A DNA stretch of 64,000 nt. It comes from Bugula neritina (lineage: Eukaryota > Bryozoa > Gymnolaemata > Cheilostomatida > Bugulidae). Position numbers and translations under genes: made by a program. Where the stretch lies: assembly GCA_964035545.1 (NCBI GenBank), contig OZ037768.1, positions 11,302,741-11,366,740 of the forward strand, given 5' to 3'. Under the pieces are notes generated by a model. It searched no databases. It saw only the letters and a list, made by a program, of their open reading frames with translations, and was not told where the DNA came from. Shown piece by piece: positions 27,242-38,042 of this stretch; position 1 is the first letter of the stretch, and each line of letters begins with the position of its first letter.

Positions 27242-27361
27242 AAGTCTACAGCACCTGGTATTCCTAGGCGGTCACCCACCCAAGTACTAACCAGGCTCGA
27301 CGTTGCTTAGCTTCAGTGATCGGACGAGAACTGGCGTTTTCAACGTGATATGGTCGTAGAC
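27242..27361 (-). rRNA. 5S rRNA, copy 35 (three substitutions, possible pseudogene)
   Basis: The most diverged copy: G8A in helix I, and A83G and G97A in box C. All are transitions with no length change. Likely to be a relaxed or non-functional copy. Confidence 0.85.
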
Positions 27362-28029
27362 AACAGTGCACCCTTCGCAGCGATACTGGCTGAAGAATTA
27401 GCGGGGCGCGCTCGAGCGTGCAAGCACGTTGGTGATGCAGTGGCTGCAGTGCGCATTGCCTACTCACACTCTGCAGGTCACAACACCAGTCATGATATTA
27501 TTATAGCTTAATGCACAGCAAAGGTTTAAAATAAGCAGGCCTGAGAGGGGGCAAGACGAGAGTCGCGACACCACGGCACACAACTGGAGAGTTGCGCGAA
27601 ATCTCCGCGTCACGTTCGTGTGACTTTCAGGATGTGTGCTGTAGCTTTAATTGAGATGAGTTTTGAAAGCATTTGCACATGTATATCAGGCAATTTAATT
27701 TTGGAATTATTTCAACACTGCATTAGAGTTGATTAAATAAAATATTATTCTTGAGAAAGTCTTAAACAATTTTTTTTGGAATTTGTGAAGCCATGCATCA
27801 GAAGAAATTCAAAAAGAATTTCAAAAATGAAAATATGTAATAAAAACAAGAATGATATAATATAGTATTATTTTTTGGAAAGGAATGTTGAATATTCCAT
27901 TTGAGTTAGTGTGTTGAAAAACATTTCACATCAGGAAGTTGGAAGAAATATTATTCAAGTAACTGATCATAATATTACTATTGCGTGTTGCCGATGTTTT
28001 TGTGTTTGAGGAGGGAAAAAAGGAAAAAA

Positions 28030-28149
28030 AAGTCTACAGCACCTGGTATTCCCAGGCGGTCACCCATCCAAGTACTAACCAGGCTTGACGTTGCTTAGCT
28101 TCAGTGATCGGACGAGAACTGGCGTTTTCAACGTGATATGGCCGTAGAC
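28030..28149 (-). rRNA. 5S rRNA, copy 36 (G64A variant)
   Basis: G to A at nt 64. The upstream flank carries an unusual CAATTCACC form found again only at copy 44. Confidence 0.95.
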
Positions 28150-28818
28150 AACAATTCACCCTTCGCAGCGATACTGGCTGAAGAATTAGCGAGGCGCGCT
28201 CGAGCGTGCAAGCACGTTGGTGATGCAGTGGCTGCAGTGGGCATTGCCTACTCACACTCTGCAGGTCACAACACCAGTCATGATATTATTATAGCTTAAT
28301 GCACAGCAATGGTTTAAAATAAGCAGGTCTGAGAGGGGTGCAAGACGAGAGTCGCGACACCACGGCACACAACTGGAGAGTTGCGCGAAGTCTCCGCGTC
28401 ACATTCGTGTGACTTTCAGGTTGTGTGCTGTAGCATTAATTGAGATGAGTTTTGAAAGCATTTGCACATGTATATCAGGCAATTTAATTTTGGAATTATT
28501 TCAACACTGCATTAGAGTTGATTAAATAAAATATTATTCTTGGGAAAGTCTTAAACAATTCTTTTTTGGAATTTGTGAAGCCATGCATCAGAAGAAATTC
28601 AAAAAAAATTTCAAAAATAAAAATATGTAATAAAAACAAGAATGATATAATATAGTATTATTTTTTGGAAAGGAATGTTGAATATTCCATTTGAGTTAGT
28701 GTGTTGAAAAACATTTCACATCAGCAAGTTGGAAGAAATATTATTCAAGTAACTGATCATAATATTACTATTGCGTGTTGCTAATGTTTTTGTGTTTGAG
28801 GAGAGAAAAAAGAAAAAA

Positions 28819-28938
28819 AAGTCTACAGCACCTGGTATTCCCAGGCGGTCACCCATCCAAGTACTAACCAGGCTCGAAGTTGCTTAGCTTCAGTGATCGG
28901 ACGAGAACTGGCGTTTTCAACGTGATATGGCCGTAGAC
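28819..28938 (-). rRNA. 5S rRNA, copy 37 (G61U variant)
   Basis: A single transversion, G to U at RNA nt 61, within box A; private to this copy. Confidence 0.94.
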
Positions 28939-29606
28939 AACAGTGCACCCTTCGCAGCGATACTGGCTGAAGAATTAGCGGGGCGCGCTCGAGCGTGCAA
29001 GCACGTTGGTGATGCAGTGGCTGCAGTGCGCATTGCCTACTCACACTCTGCAGGTCACAACACCAGTCATGATATTATTATAGCTTAATGCACAGCAAAG
29101 GTTTAAAATAAGCAGGCCTGAGAGGGGGCAAGACGAGAGTCGCGACACCATGGCACACAACTGGAGAGTTGCGCGAAATCTCCGCGTCACATTCGTGTGA
29201 CTTTCAGGATGTGTGCTGTAGCTTTAATTGAGATGAGTTTTGAAAGCATTTGCACATGTATATCAGGCAATTTAATTTTGGAATTATTTCAACACTGCAT
29301 TAGAGTTGATTAAATAAAATATTATTCTTGAGAAAGTCTTAAACAATTCTTTTTTGGAATTTGTGAAGCCATGCATCAGAAGAAACTCAAAAAAAATTTC
29401 AAAAATAAAAATATGTAATAAAAACAAGAATGATATAATATAGTATTATTTTTTGGAAAGGAATGTTGAATATTCCATTTGAGTTAGTGTGTTGAAAAAC
29501 ATTTCACATCAGCAAGTTGGAAGAAATATTATTCAAGTAACTGATCATAATATTACTATTGCGTGTTGCTAATGTTTCTGTGTTTGAGGACAGAAAAAAG
29601 AAAAAA

Positions 29607-29726
29607 AAGTCTACAGCACCTGGTATTCCCAGGCGGTCACCCACCCAAGTACTAACCAGGCTCGACGTTGCTTAGCTTCAGTGATCGGACGAGAACTGGC
29701 GTTTTCAACGTGATATGGCCGTAGCC
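29607..29726 (-). rRNA. 5S rRNA, copy 38 (U2G, A83G)
   Basis: Two substitutions: U2G at the very 5' end and A83G in box C. The pair recurs in copy 46. Confidence 0.92.
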
Positions 29727-30394
29727 AACAGTGCACCCTTCGCAGCGATACTGGCTGAAGAATTAGCGGGGCGCGCTCGAGCGTGCAAGCACGTTGGTGA
29801 TGCAGTGGCTGCAGTGCGCATTGCCTACTCACACTCTGCAGGTCACAACACCAATCATGATATTATTATAGCTTAATGCACAGCAAAAGTTTAAAATAAG
29901 CAGGCCTGAGAGGGGGCAAGACGAGAGTCGCGACACCACGGCACACAACTGGAGAGTTGCGCGAAATCTCCGCGTCACATTCGTGTGACTTTCAGGATGT
30001 GTGCTGTAGCTTTAATTGAGATGAGTTTTGAAAGCATTTGCACATGTATATCAGGCAATTTAATTTTGGAATTATTTCAACACTGCATTAGAGTTGATTA
30101 AATAAAATATTATTCTTGAGAAAGTCTTAAACAATTCTTTTTTGGAATTTGTGAAGCCATGCATCAGAAGAAATTCAAAAAGAATTTCAAAAATAAAAAT
30201 ATGTAATAAAAACAAGAATGATATAATATAGTATTTTTTTTTGGAAAGGAATGTTGAATATTCCATTTGAGTTAGTGTGTTGAAAAACATTTCACATCAG
30301 GAAGTTGGAAGAAATATTATTCAAGTAACTGATCATAATATTACTATTGCGTGTTGCCAATGTTTTTGTGTTTGAGGAGAGAAAAAAGAAAAAA

Positions 30395-30514
30395 AAGTCT
30401 ACAGCACCTGGTATTCCCAGGCGGTCACCCATCCAAGTACTAACCAGGCTTGACGTTGCTTAGCTTCAGTGATCGGACGAGAACTGGCGTTTTCAACGTG
30501 ATATGGCCGTAGAC
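30395..30514 (-). rRNA. 5S rRNA, copy 39 (G64A variant)
   Basis: G to A at nt 64. An A to C change lies three bases upstream of the transcription start. Confidence 0.95.
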
Positions 30515-31182
30515 ACCAGTGCACCCTTCGCAGCGATACTGGCTGAAGAATTAGCGGGGCGCGCTCGAGCGTGCAAGCACGTTGGTGATGCAGTGGCTGC
30601 AGTGCGCATTGCCTACTCACACTCTGCAGGTCACAACACCAGTCATGATATTATTATAGCTTAATGCACAGCAAAGGTTTAAAATAAGCAGGCCTGAGAG
30701 GGGGCAAGACGAGAGTCGCGACACCACGGCACACAACTGGAGAGTTGCGCGAAATCTCCGCGTCACATTCGTGTGACTTTCAGGATGTGTGCTGTAGCTT
30801 TAATTGAGATGAGTTTTGAAAGCATTTGCACATGTATATCAGGCAATTTATTTTTGGAATTATTTCAACACTGCATTAGAGTTGATTAAATAAAATATTA
30901 TTCTTGAGAAAGTCTTAAACAATTCTTTTTTGGAATTTGTGAAGCCATGCATCAGAAGAAATTCAAAAAGAATTTCAAAAATAAAAATATGTAATAAAAA
31001 CAAGAATGATATAATATAGTATTATTTTTTGGAAAGGAATGTTGAATATTCCATTTGAGTTAGTGTGTTGAAAAACATTTCACATCAGGAAGTCGGAAGA
31101 AATATTATTCAAGTAACTGATCATAATATTACTATTGCGTGTTGCCAATGTTTTTGTGTTTGAGGAGAGAAAAAAGAAAAAA

Positions 31183-31302
31183 AAGTCTACAGCACCTGGT
31201 ATTCCCAGGCGGTCACCCATCCAAGTACTAACCAGGCTTGACGTTGCTTAGCTTCAGTGATCGGACGAGAACTGGCGTTTTCAACGTGATATGGCCGTAG
31301 AC
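31183..31302 (-). rRNA. 5S rRNA, copy 40 (G64A variant)
   Basis: G to A at nt 64. Spacer markers (AGTCGGAAG, CTTCATGCAC) are shared with copy 42. Confidence 0.95.
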
Positions 31303-31971
31303 AACAGTGCACCCTTCGCAGCGATACTGGCTGAAGAATTAGCGAGGCGCGCTCGAGCGTGCAAGCACGTTGGTGATGCAGTGGCTGCAGTGCGCATTGC
31401 CTACTCACACTCTGCAGGTCACAACACCAGTCATGATATTATTATAGCTTCATGCACAGCAATGGTTTAAAATAAGCAGGTCTGAGAGGGGTGCAAGACG
31501 AGAGTCGCGACACCACGGCACACAACTGGAGAGTTGCGCGAAATCTCCGCGTCACATTCGTGTGACTTTCAGGTTGTGTGCTGTAGCATTAATTGAGATG
31601 AGTTTTGAAAGCATTTGCACATGTATATCAGGCAATTTAATTTTGGAATTATTTCAACACTGCATTAGAGTTGATTAAATAAAATATTATTCTTGAGAAA
31701 GTCTTAAACAATTCTTTTTTGGAATTTGTGAAGCCATGCAGCAAAAGAAATTCAAAAAAGATTTCAAAAATAAAAATATGTAATAAAAGCAAGAATGATA
31801 TAATATAGTATTATTTTTTGGAAAGGAATGTTGAATATTCCATTTGAGTTAGTGTGTTGAAAAACATTTCACATCAGCAAGTTGGAAGAAATATTATTCA
31901 AGTAACTGATCATAATATTACTATTGCGTGTTGCTAATGTTTTTGTGTTTGAGGACAGAAAAAAGAAAAAA

Positions 31972-32091
31972 AAGTCTACAGCACCTGGTATTCCCAGGCG
32001 GTCACCCATCCAAGTACTAACCAGGCTCGACGTTGCTTAGCTTCAGTGATCGGACGAGAACTGGCGTTTTCAACGTGATATGGCCGTAGAC
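31972..32091 (-). rRNA. 5S rRNA, copy 41
   Basis: Majority sequence, one of only four unchanged copies among the last 17. Confidence 0.97.
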
Positions 32092-32759
32092 AACAGTGCA
32101 CCCTTCGCAGCGATACTGGCTGAAGAATTAGCGGGGCGCGCTCGAGCGTGCAAGCACGTTGGTGATGCAGTGGCTGCAGTGCGCATTGCCTACTCACACT
32201 CTGCAGGTCACAACACCAGTCATGATATTATTATAGCTTAATGCACAGCAAAGGTTTAAAATAAGCAGGCCTGAGAGGGGGCAAGACGAGAGTCGCGACA
32301 CCACGGCACACAACTGGAGAGTTGCGCGAAATCTCCGCGTCACATTCGTGTGACTTTCAGGATGTGTGCTGTAGCTTTAATTGAGATGAGTTTTGAAAGC
32401 ATTTGCACATGTATATCAGGCAATTTATTTTTGGAATTATTTCAACACTGCATTAGAGTTGATTAAATAAAATATTATTCTTGAGAAAGTCTTAAACAAT
32501 TCTTTTTTGGAATTTGTGAAGCCATGCATCAGAAGAAATTCAAAAAGAATTTCAAAAATAAAAATATGTAATAAAAACAAGAATGATATAATATAGTATT
32601 ATTTTTTGGAAAGGAATGTTGAATATTCCATTTGAGTTAGTGTGTTGAAAAACATTTCACATCAGGAAGTCGGAAGAAATATTATTCAAGTAACTGATCA
32701 TAATATTACTATTGCGTGTTGCCAATGTTTTTGTGTTTGAGGAGAGAAAAAAGAAAAAA

Positions 32760-32879
32760 AAGTCTACAGCACCTGGTATTCCCAGGCGGTCACCCATCCA
32801 AGTACTAACCAGGCTTGACGTTGCTTAGCTTCAGTGATCGGACGAGAACTGGCGTTTTCAACGTGATATGGCCGTAGAC
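32760..32879 (-). rRNA. 5S rRNA, copy 42 (G64A variant)
   Basis: G to A at nt 64. Near-duplicate of copy 40, two units away. Confidence 0.95.
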
Positions 32880-33548
32880 AACAGTGCACCCTTCGCAGCG
32901 ATACTGGCTGAAGAATTAGCGAGGCGCGCTCGAGCGTGCAAGCACGTTGGTGATGCAGTGGCTGCAGTGCGCATTGCCTACTCACACTCTGCAGGTCACA
33001 ACACCAGTCATGATATTATTATAGCTTCATGCACAGCAATGGTTTAAAATAAGCAGGTCTGAGAGGGGTGCAAGACGAGAGTCGCGACACCACGGCACAC
33101 AACTGGAGAGTTGCGCGAAATCTCCGCGTCACATTCGTGTGACTTTCAGGATGTGTGCTGTAGCATTGATTGAGATGAGTTTTGAAAGCATTTGCACATG
33201 TATATCAGGCAATTTAATTTTGGAATTATTTCAACACTGCATTAGAGTTGATTAAATAAAATATTATTCTTGAGAAAGTCTTAAACAATTCTTTTTTGGA
33301 ATTTGTGAAGCCATGCATCAGAAGAAATTCAAAAAAAATTTCAAAAATAAAAATATGTAATAAAAACAAGAATGATATAATGAAGTATTATTTTTTGGAA
33401 AGGAATGTTGAATATTCCATTTGAGTTAGTGTGTTGAAAAACATTTCACATCAGCAAGTTGGAAGAAATATTATTCAAGTAACTGATCATAATATTACTA
33501 TTGCGTGTTGCCAATGTTTTTGTGTTTGAGGACAGAAAAAAGAAAAAA

Positions 33549-33668
33549 AAGTCTACAGCACCTGGTATTCCCAGGCGGTCACCCATCCAAGTACTAACCA
33601 GGCTTGACGTTGCTTAGCTTCAGTGATCGGACGAGAACTGGCGTTTTCAACGTGATATGGCCGTAGAC
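33549..33668 (-). rRNA. 5S rRNA, copy 43 (G64A variant)
   Basis: G to A at nt 64. Markers match copies 23 and 34. Confidence 0.95.
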
Positions 33669-34337
33669 AACAGTGCACCCTTCGCAGCGATACTGGCTGA
33701 AGAATTAGCGGGGCGCGCTCGAGCGTGCAAGCACGTTGGTGATGCAGTGGCTGCAGTGCGCATTGCCTACTCACACTCTGCAGGTCACAACACCAGTCAT
33801 GATATTATTATAGCTTAATGCACAGCAATGGTTTAAAATAAGCAGGTCTGAGAGGGGTGCAAGACGAGAGTCGCGACACCACCGCACACAACTGGAGAGT
33901 TGCGCGAAATCTCCGCGTCACATTCGTGTGACTTTCAGGTTGTGTGCTGTAGCATTAATTGAGATGAGTTTTGAAAGCATTTGCACATGTATATCAGGCA
34001 ATTTAATTTTGGAATTATTTCAACACTGCATTAGAGTTGATTAAATAAAATATTATTCTTGAGAAAGTCTTAAACAATTCTTTTTTGGAATTTGTGAAGC
34101 CATGCATCAGAAGAAATTCAAAAAAAATTTCAAAAATAAAAATGTGTAATAAAAACAAGAATGATATAATATAGTATTATTTTTTGGAAAGGAATGTTGA
34201 ATATTCCATTTGAGTTAGTGTGTTGAAAAACATTTCACATCAGCGAGTTGGAAGAATTATTATTCAAGTAACTGATCATAATATTACTATTGCGTGTTGC
34301 CGATGTTTTTGTGTTTGAGGAGGGAAAAAAGAAAAAA

Positions 34338-34457
34338 AAGTCTACAGCACCTGGTATTCCCAGGCGGTCACCCATCCAAGTACTAACCAGGCTTGACGTT
34401 GCTTAGCTTCAGTGATCGGACGAGAACTGGCGTTTTCAACGTGATATGGCCGTAGAC
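34338..34457 (-). rRNA. 5S rRNA, copy 44 (G64A variant)
   Basis: G to A at nt 64. Counterpart of copy 36, about eight units away. Confidence 0.95.
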
Positions 34458-35126
34458 AACAATTCACCCTTCGCAGCGATACTGGCTGAAGAATTAGCGA
34501 GGCGCGCTCGAGCGTGCAAGCACGTTGGTGATGCAGTGGCTGCAGTGGGCATTGCCTACTCACACTCTGCAGGTCACAACACCAGTCATGATATTATTAT
34601 AGCTTAATGCACAGCAATGGTTTAAAATAAGCAGGTCTGAGAGGGGTGCAAGACGAGAGTCGCGACACCACGGCACACAACTGGAGAGTTGCGCGAAGTC
34701 TCCGCGTCACATTCGTGTGACTTTCAGGTTGTGTGCTGTAGCATTAATTGAGATGAGTTTTGAAAGCATTTGCACATGTATATCAGGCAATTTAATTTTG
34801 GAATTATTTCAACACTGCATTAGAGTTGATTAAATAAAATATTATTCTTGAGAAAGTCTTAAACAATTCTTTTTTGGAATTTGTGAAGCCATGCATCAGA
34901 AGAAATTCAAAAAAAATTTCAAAAATAAAAATATGTAATAAAAACAAGAATGATATAATATAGTATTATTTTTTGGAAAGGAATGTTGAATATTCCATTT
35001 GAGTTAGTGTGTTGAAAAACATTTCACATCAGCAAGTTGGAAGAAATATTATTCAAGTAACTGATCATAATATTACTATTGCGTGTTGCTAATGTTTTTG
35101 TGTTTGAGGAGAGAAAAAAGAAAAAA

Positions 35127-35246
35127 AAGTCTACAGCACCTGGTATTCCCAGGCGGTCACCCATCCAAGTACTAACCAGGCTCGACGTTGCTTAGCTTCA
35201 GTGATCGGACGAGAACTGGCGTTTTCAACGTGATATGGCCGTAGAC
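35127..35246 (-). rRNA. 5S rRNA, copy 45
   Basis: Majority sequence. Counterpart of copy 37 but without its G61U change. Confidence 0.97.
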
Positions 35247-35914
35247 AACAGTGCACCCTTCGCAGCGATACTGGCTGAAGAATTAGCGGGGCGCGCTCGA
35301 GCGTGCAAGCACGTTGGTGATGCAGTGGCTGCAGTGCGCATTGCCTACTCACACTCTGCAGGTCACAACACCAGTCATGATATTATTATAGCTTAATGCA
35401 CAGCAAAGGTTTAAAATAAGCAGGCCTGAGAGGGGGCAAGACGAGAGTCGCGACACCATGGCACACAACTGGAGAGTTGCGCGAAATCTCCGCGTCACAT
35501 TCGTGTGACTTTCAGGATGTGTGCTGTAGCTTTAATTGAGATGAGTTTTGAAAGCATTTGCACATGTATATCAGGCAATTTAATTTTGGAATTATTTCAA
35601 CACTGCATTAGAGTTGATTAAATAAAATATTATTCTTGAGAAAGTCTTAAACAATTCTTTTTTGGAATTTGTGAAGCCATGCATCAGAAGAAATTCAAAA
35701 AAAATTTCAAAAATAAAAATATGTAATAAAAACAAGAATGATATAATATAGTATTATTTTTTGGAAAGGAATGTTGAATATTCCATTTGAGTTAGTGTGT
35801 TGAAAAACATTTCACATCAGCAAGTTGGAAGAAATATTATTCAAGTAACTGATCATAATATTACTATTGCGTGTTGCTAATGTTTCTGTGTTTGAGGACA
35901 GAAAAAAGAAAAAA

Positions 35915-36034
35915 AAGTCTACAGCACCTGGTATTCCCAGGCGGTCACCCACCCAAGTACTAACCAGGCTCGACGTTGCTTAGCTTCAGTGATCGGACGA
36001 GAACTGGCGTTTTCAACGTGATATGGCCGTAGCC
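35915..36034 (-). rRNA. 5S rRNA, copy 46 (U2G, A83G)
   Basis: Same two substitutions as copy 38, about 6.3 kb away. Confidence 0.92.
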
Positions 36035-36702
36035 AACAGTGCACCCTTCGCAGCGATACTGGCTGAAGAATTAGCGGGGCGCGCTCGAGCGTGCAAGCAC
36101 GTTGGTGATGCAGTGGCTGCAGTGCGCATTGCCTACTCACACTCTGCAGGTCACAACACCAGTCATGATATTATTATAGCTTAATGCACAGCAAAGGTTT
36201 AAAATAAGCAGGCCTGAGAGGGGGCAAGACGAGAGTCGCGACACCACGGCACACAACTGGAGAGTTGCGCGAAATCTCCGCGTCACATTCGTGTGACTTT
36301 CAGGATGTGTGCTGTAGCTTTAATTGAGATGAGTTTTGAGAGCATTTGCACATGTATATCAGGCAATTTAATTTTGGAATTATTTCAACACTGCATTAGA
36401 GTTGATTAAATAAAATATTATTCTTGAGAAAGTCTTAAACAATTCTTTTTTGGAATTTGTGAAGCCATGCATCAGAAGAAATTCAAAAAGAATTTCAAAA
36501 ATAAAAATATGTAATAAAAACAAGAATGATATAATATAGTATTATTTTTTGGAAAGGAATGTTGAATATTCCATTTGAGTTAGTGTGTTGAAAAACATTT
36601 CACATCAGCAAGTTGGAAGAAATATTATTCAAGTAACTGATCATAATATTACTATTGCGTGTTGCCAATATTTTTGTGTTTGAGGAGAGAAAAAAGAAAA
36701 AA

Positions 36703-36822
36703 AAGTCTACAGCACCTGGTATTCCCAGGCGGTCACCCATCCAAGTACTAACCAGGCTTGACGTTGCTTAGCTTCAGTGATCGGACGAGAACTGGCGTTT
36801 TCAACGTGATATGGCCGTAGAC
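36703..36822 (-). rRNA. 5S rRNA, copy 47 (G64A variant)
   Basis: G to A at nt 64. This is the last gene left of the retrotransposon; its own right-hand spacer receives the insertion. Confidence 0.95.
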
Positions 36823-37425
36823 AACAGTGCACCCTTCGCAGCGATACTGGCTGAAGAATTAGCGAGGCGCGCTCGAGCGTGCGAGCACGTTGGTGATGCA
36901 GTGGCTGCAGTGCGCATTGCCTACTCACACTCTGCAGGTCACAACACCAGTCATGATATTATTATAGCTTAATGCACAGCAATGGTTTAAAATAAGCAGG
37001 TCTGAGAGGGGTGCAAGACGAGAGTCGCGACACCACGGCACACAACTGGAGAGTTGCGCGAAATCTCCGCGTCACATTCGTGTGACTTTCAGGTTGTGTG
37101 CTGTAGCATTAATTGAGATGAGTTTTGAAAGCATTTGCACATGTATATCAGGCAATTTAATTTTGGAATTATTTCAACACTGCATTAGAGTTGATTAAAT
37201 AAAATATTATTCTTGAGAAAGTCTTAAACAATTCTTTTTTGGAATTTGTGAAGCCATGCATCAGAAGAAATTCAAAAAAAATTTCAAAAATAAAAATATG
37301 TAATAAAAGCAAGAATGATATAATATAGTATTATTTTTTGGAAAGGAATGTTGAATATTCCATTTGAGTTAGTGTGTTGAAAAACATTTCACATCAGCAA
37401 GTTGGAAGAAATATTATTCAAGTAA

Positions 37426-37430
37426 CTGAT
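37426..37430. repeat. Target-site duplication CTGAT, left copy
   Basis: CTGAT precedes the 5' LTR. In uninterrupted units the site reads GTAACTGATCATAATA with CTGAT once, so the duplication comes from the insertion. Confidence 0.95.
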
Positions 37431-37494
37431 TGTCACAAATTCTGAGTGTACATATATCTATAGACCTACCAGGTTTTTCCTAATGATTATACAG

Positions 37495-37517
37495 GAATGT
37501 TCATAAATATTCTAGAC
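37495..37517. promoter_or_regulatory. Heat-shock-element-like array, distal (LTR)
   Basis: Five 3-bp units at exact 5-bp spacing: GAA, TTC, AAA, TTC, GAC. The HSF consensus is alternating GAA/TTC every 5 bp; three units fit exactly and two have one or two mismatches. Repeated in the 3' LTR at 42614-42636. Confidence 0.55.
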
Positions 37518-37691
37518 TAATCAAAGAGATGGGTCATTGTTCATTATTACTGTTTTCGTTAGTCATGTTAACTACTGCCCAGCAATGTAAACAAGGTATT
37601 GCGCAATAATTGCGAAATAACCATGGAAATTCCAATGTTTTGTTTTGTTTTTCTATAAATAGTATTGGCATGTGGGGAATGTTTTCTACTA

Positions 37692-37729
37692 GAATCTTCT
37701 GTACTGGAATGCTTGAGAATATTCTAGAG
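37692..37729. promoter_or_regulatory. Heat-shock-element-like array, proximal (LTR)
   Basis: Eight units on a 5-bp grid: GAA, TTC, TAC, GAA, CTT, GAA, TTC, GAG. The last five follow the alternating GAA/TTC/GAA/TTC/GAA order with mismatches at CTT and GAG. The array ends 12 bp before the TATA box, the arrangement of heat-inducible promoters. Repeated at 42811-42848. Confidence 0.6.
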
Positions 37730-37741
37730 CTTTTTGTTTAC

Positions 37742-37749
37742 TATAAATA
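37742..37749 (+). promoter_or_regulatory. LTR TATA box
   Basis: TATAAATA, directly after the proximal heat-shock-like array and about 87 bp before the AATAAA. A second TATAAATAG at 37654-37662 is less well placed. Confidence 0.6.
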
Positions 37750-37828
37750 CTGAGGCAGTTGTGTTTACAGTTCAGTTCATTCTCGGAGTTCATTCTTATA
37801 CGTTCATCTGTGCATATCTTACTGAAGA

Positions 37829-37834
37829 AATAAA
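37829..37834 (+). promoter_or_regulatory. LTR polyadenylation signal
   Basis: AATAAA in the 5' LTR; the matching copy in the 3' LTR at 42948-42953 would serve the transcript. Confidence 0.6.
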
Positions 37835-37948
37835 GTCTACTCTATTTACTCTCAACTGGATTAGCAAGCTGTATGCTACTTGTCTATACACTTCTGACTA
37901 CCAGACTTCTCGAACTCGTCACACTGCTACCTACAGTTTTGTGACAAT

Positions 37949-37965
37949 TGGGGGCTGCTCCGGGA
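37949..37965 (+). promoter_or_regulatory. Primer-binding site
   Basis: TGGGGGCTGCTCCGGGA starts two bases after the 5' LTR. TGG pairs with the CCA end of a tRNA. It resembles the tRNA-Pro type site of many retroelements but differs in the middle (GCTGCTC), so the tRNA is not certain. Confidence 0.75.
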
Positions 37966-38042
37966 AGTCTCAGTCGCACACAGGGAAGTTATTAGTTACA
38001 ACGTGAGTATACACAGGATTAATTAACAGTTGTTGAGACATT

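Larger units (their letters stand above)
37431..37946 (+). repeat. 5' LTR (516 bp)
   Basis: It begins TGTCACAAATTCTG and ends TTTTGTGACA, with TGTCACA/TGTGACA short inverted ends. It holds two TATA-like boxes, heat-shock-like arrays and an AATAAA signal, so promoter and poly(A) functions are both visible. Confidence 0.97.

Noticed and set aside
30072-30290. 72-residue frame rich in Phe/Ile/Leu
   Set aside because: AT-rich spacer of one unit, opened by a single-base change and absent from the other units.
1-37430. CRISPR-like or other short-spacer array
   Set aside because: The 788-789 bp period and the 5S genes make this ordinary tandem rDNA.
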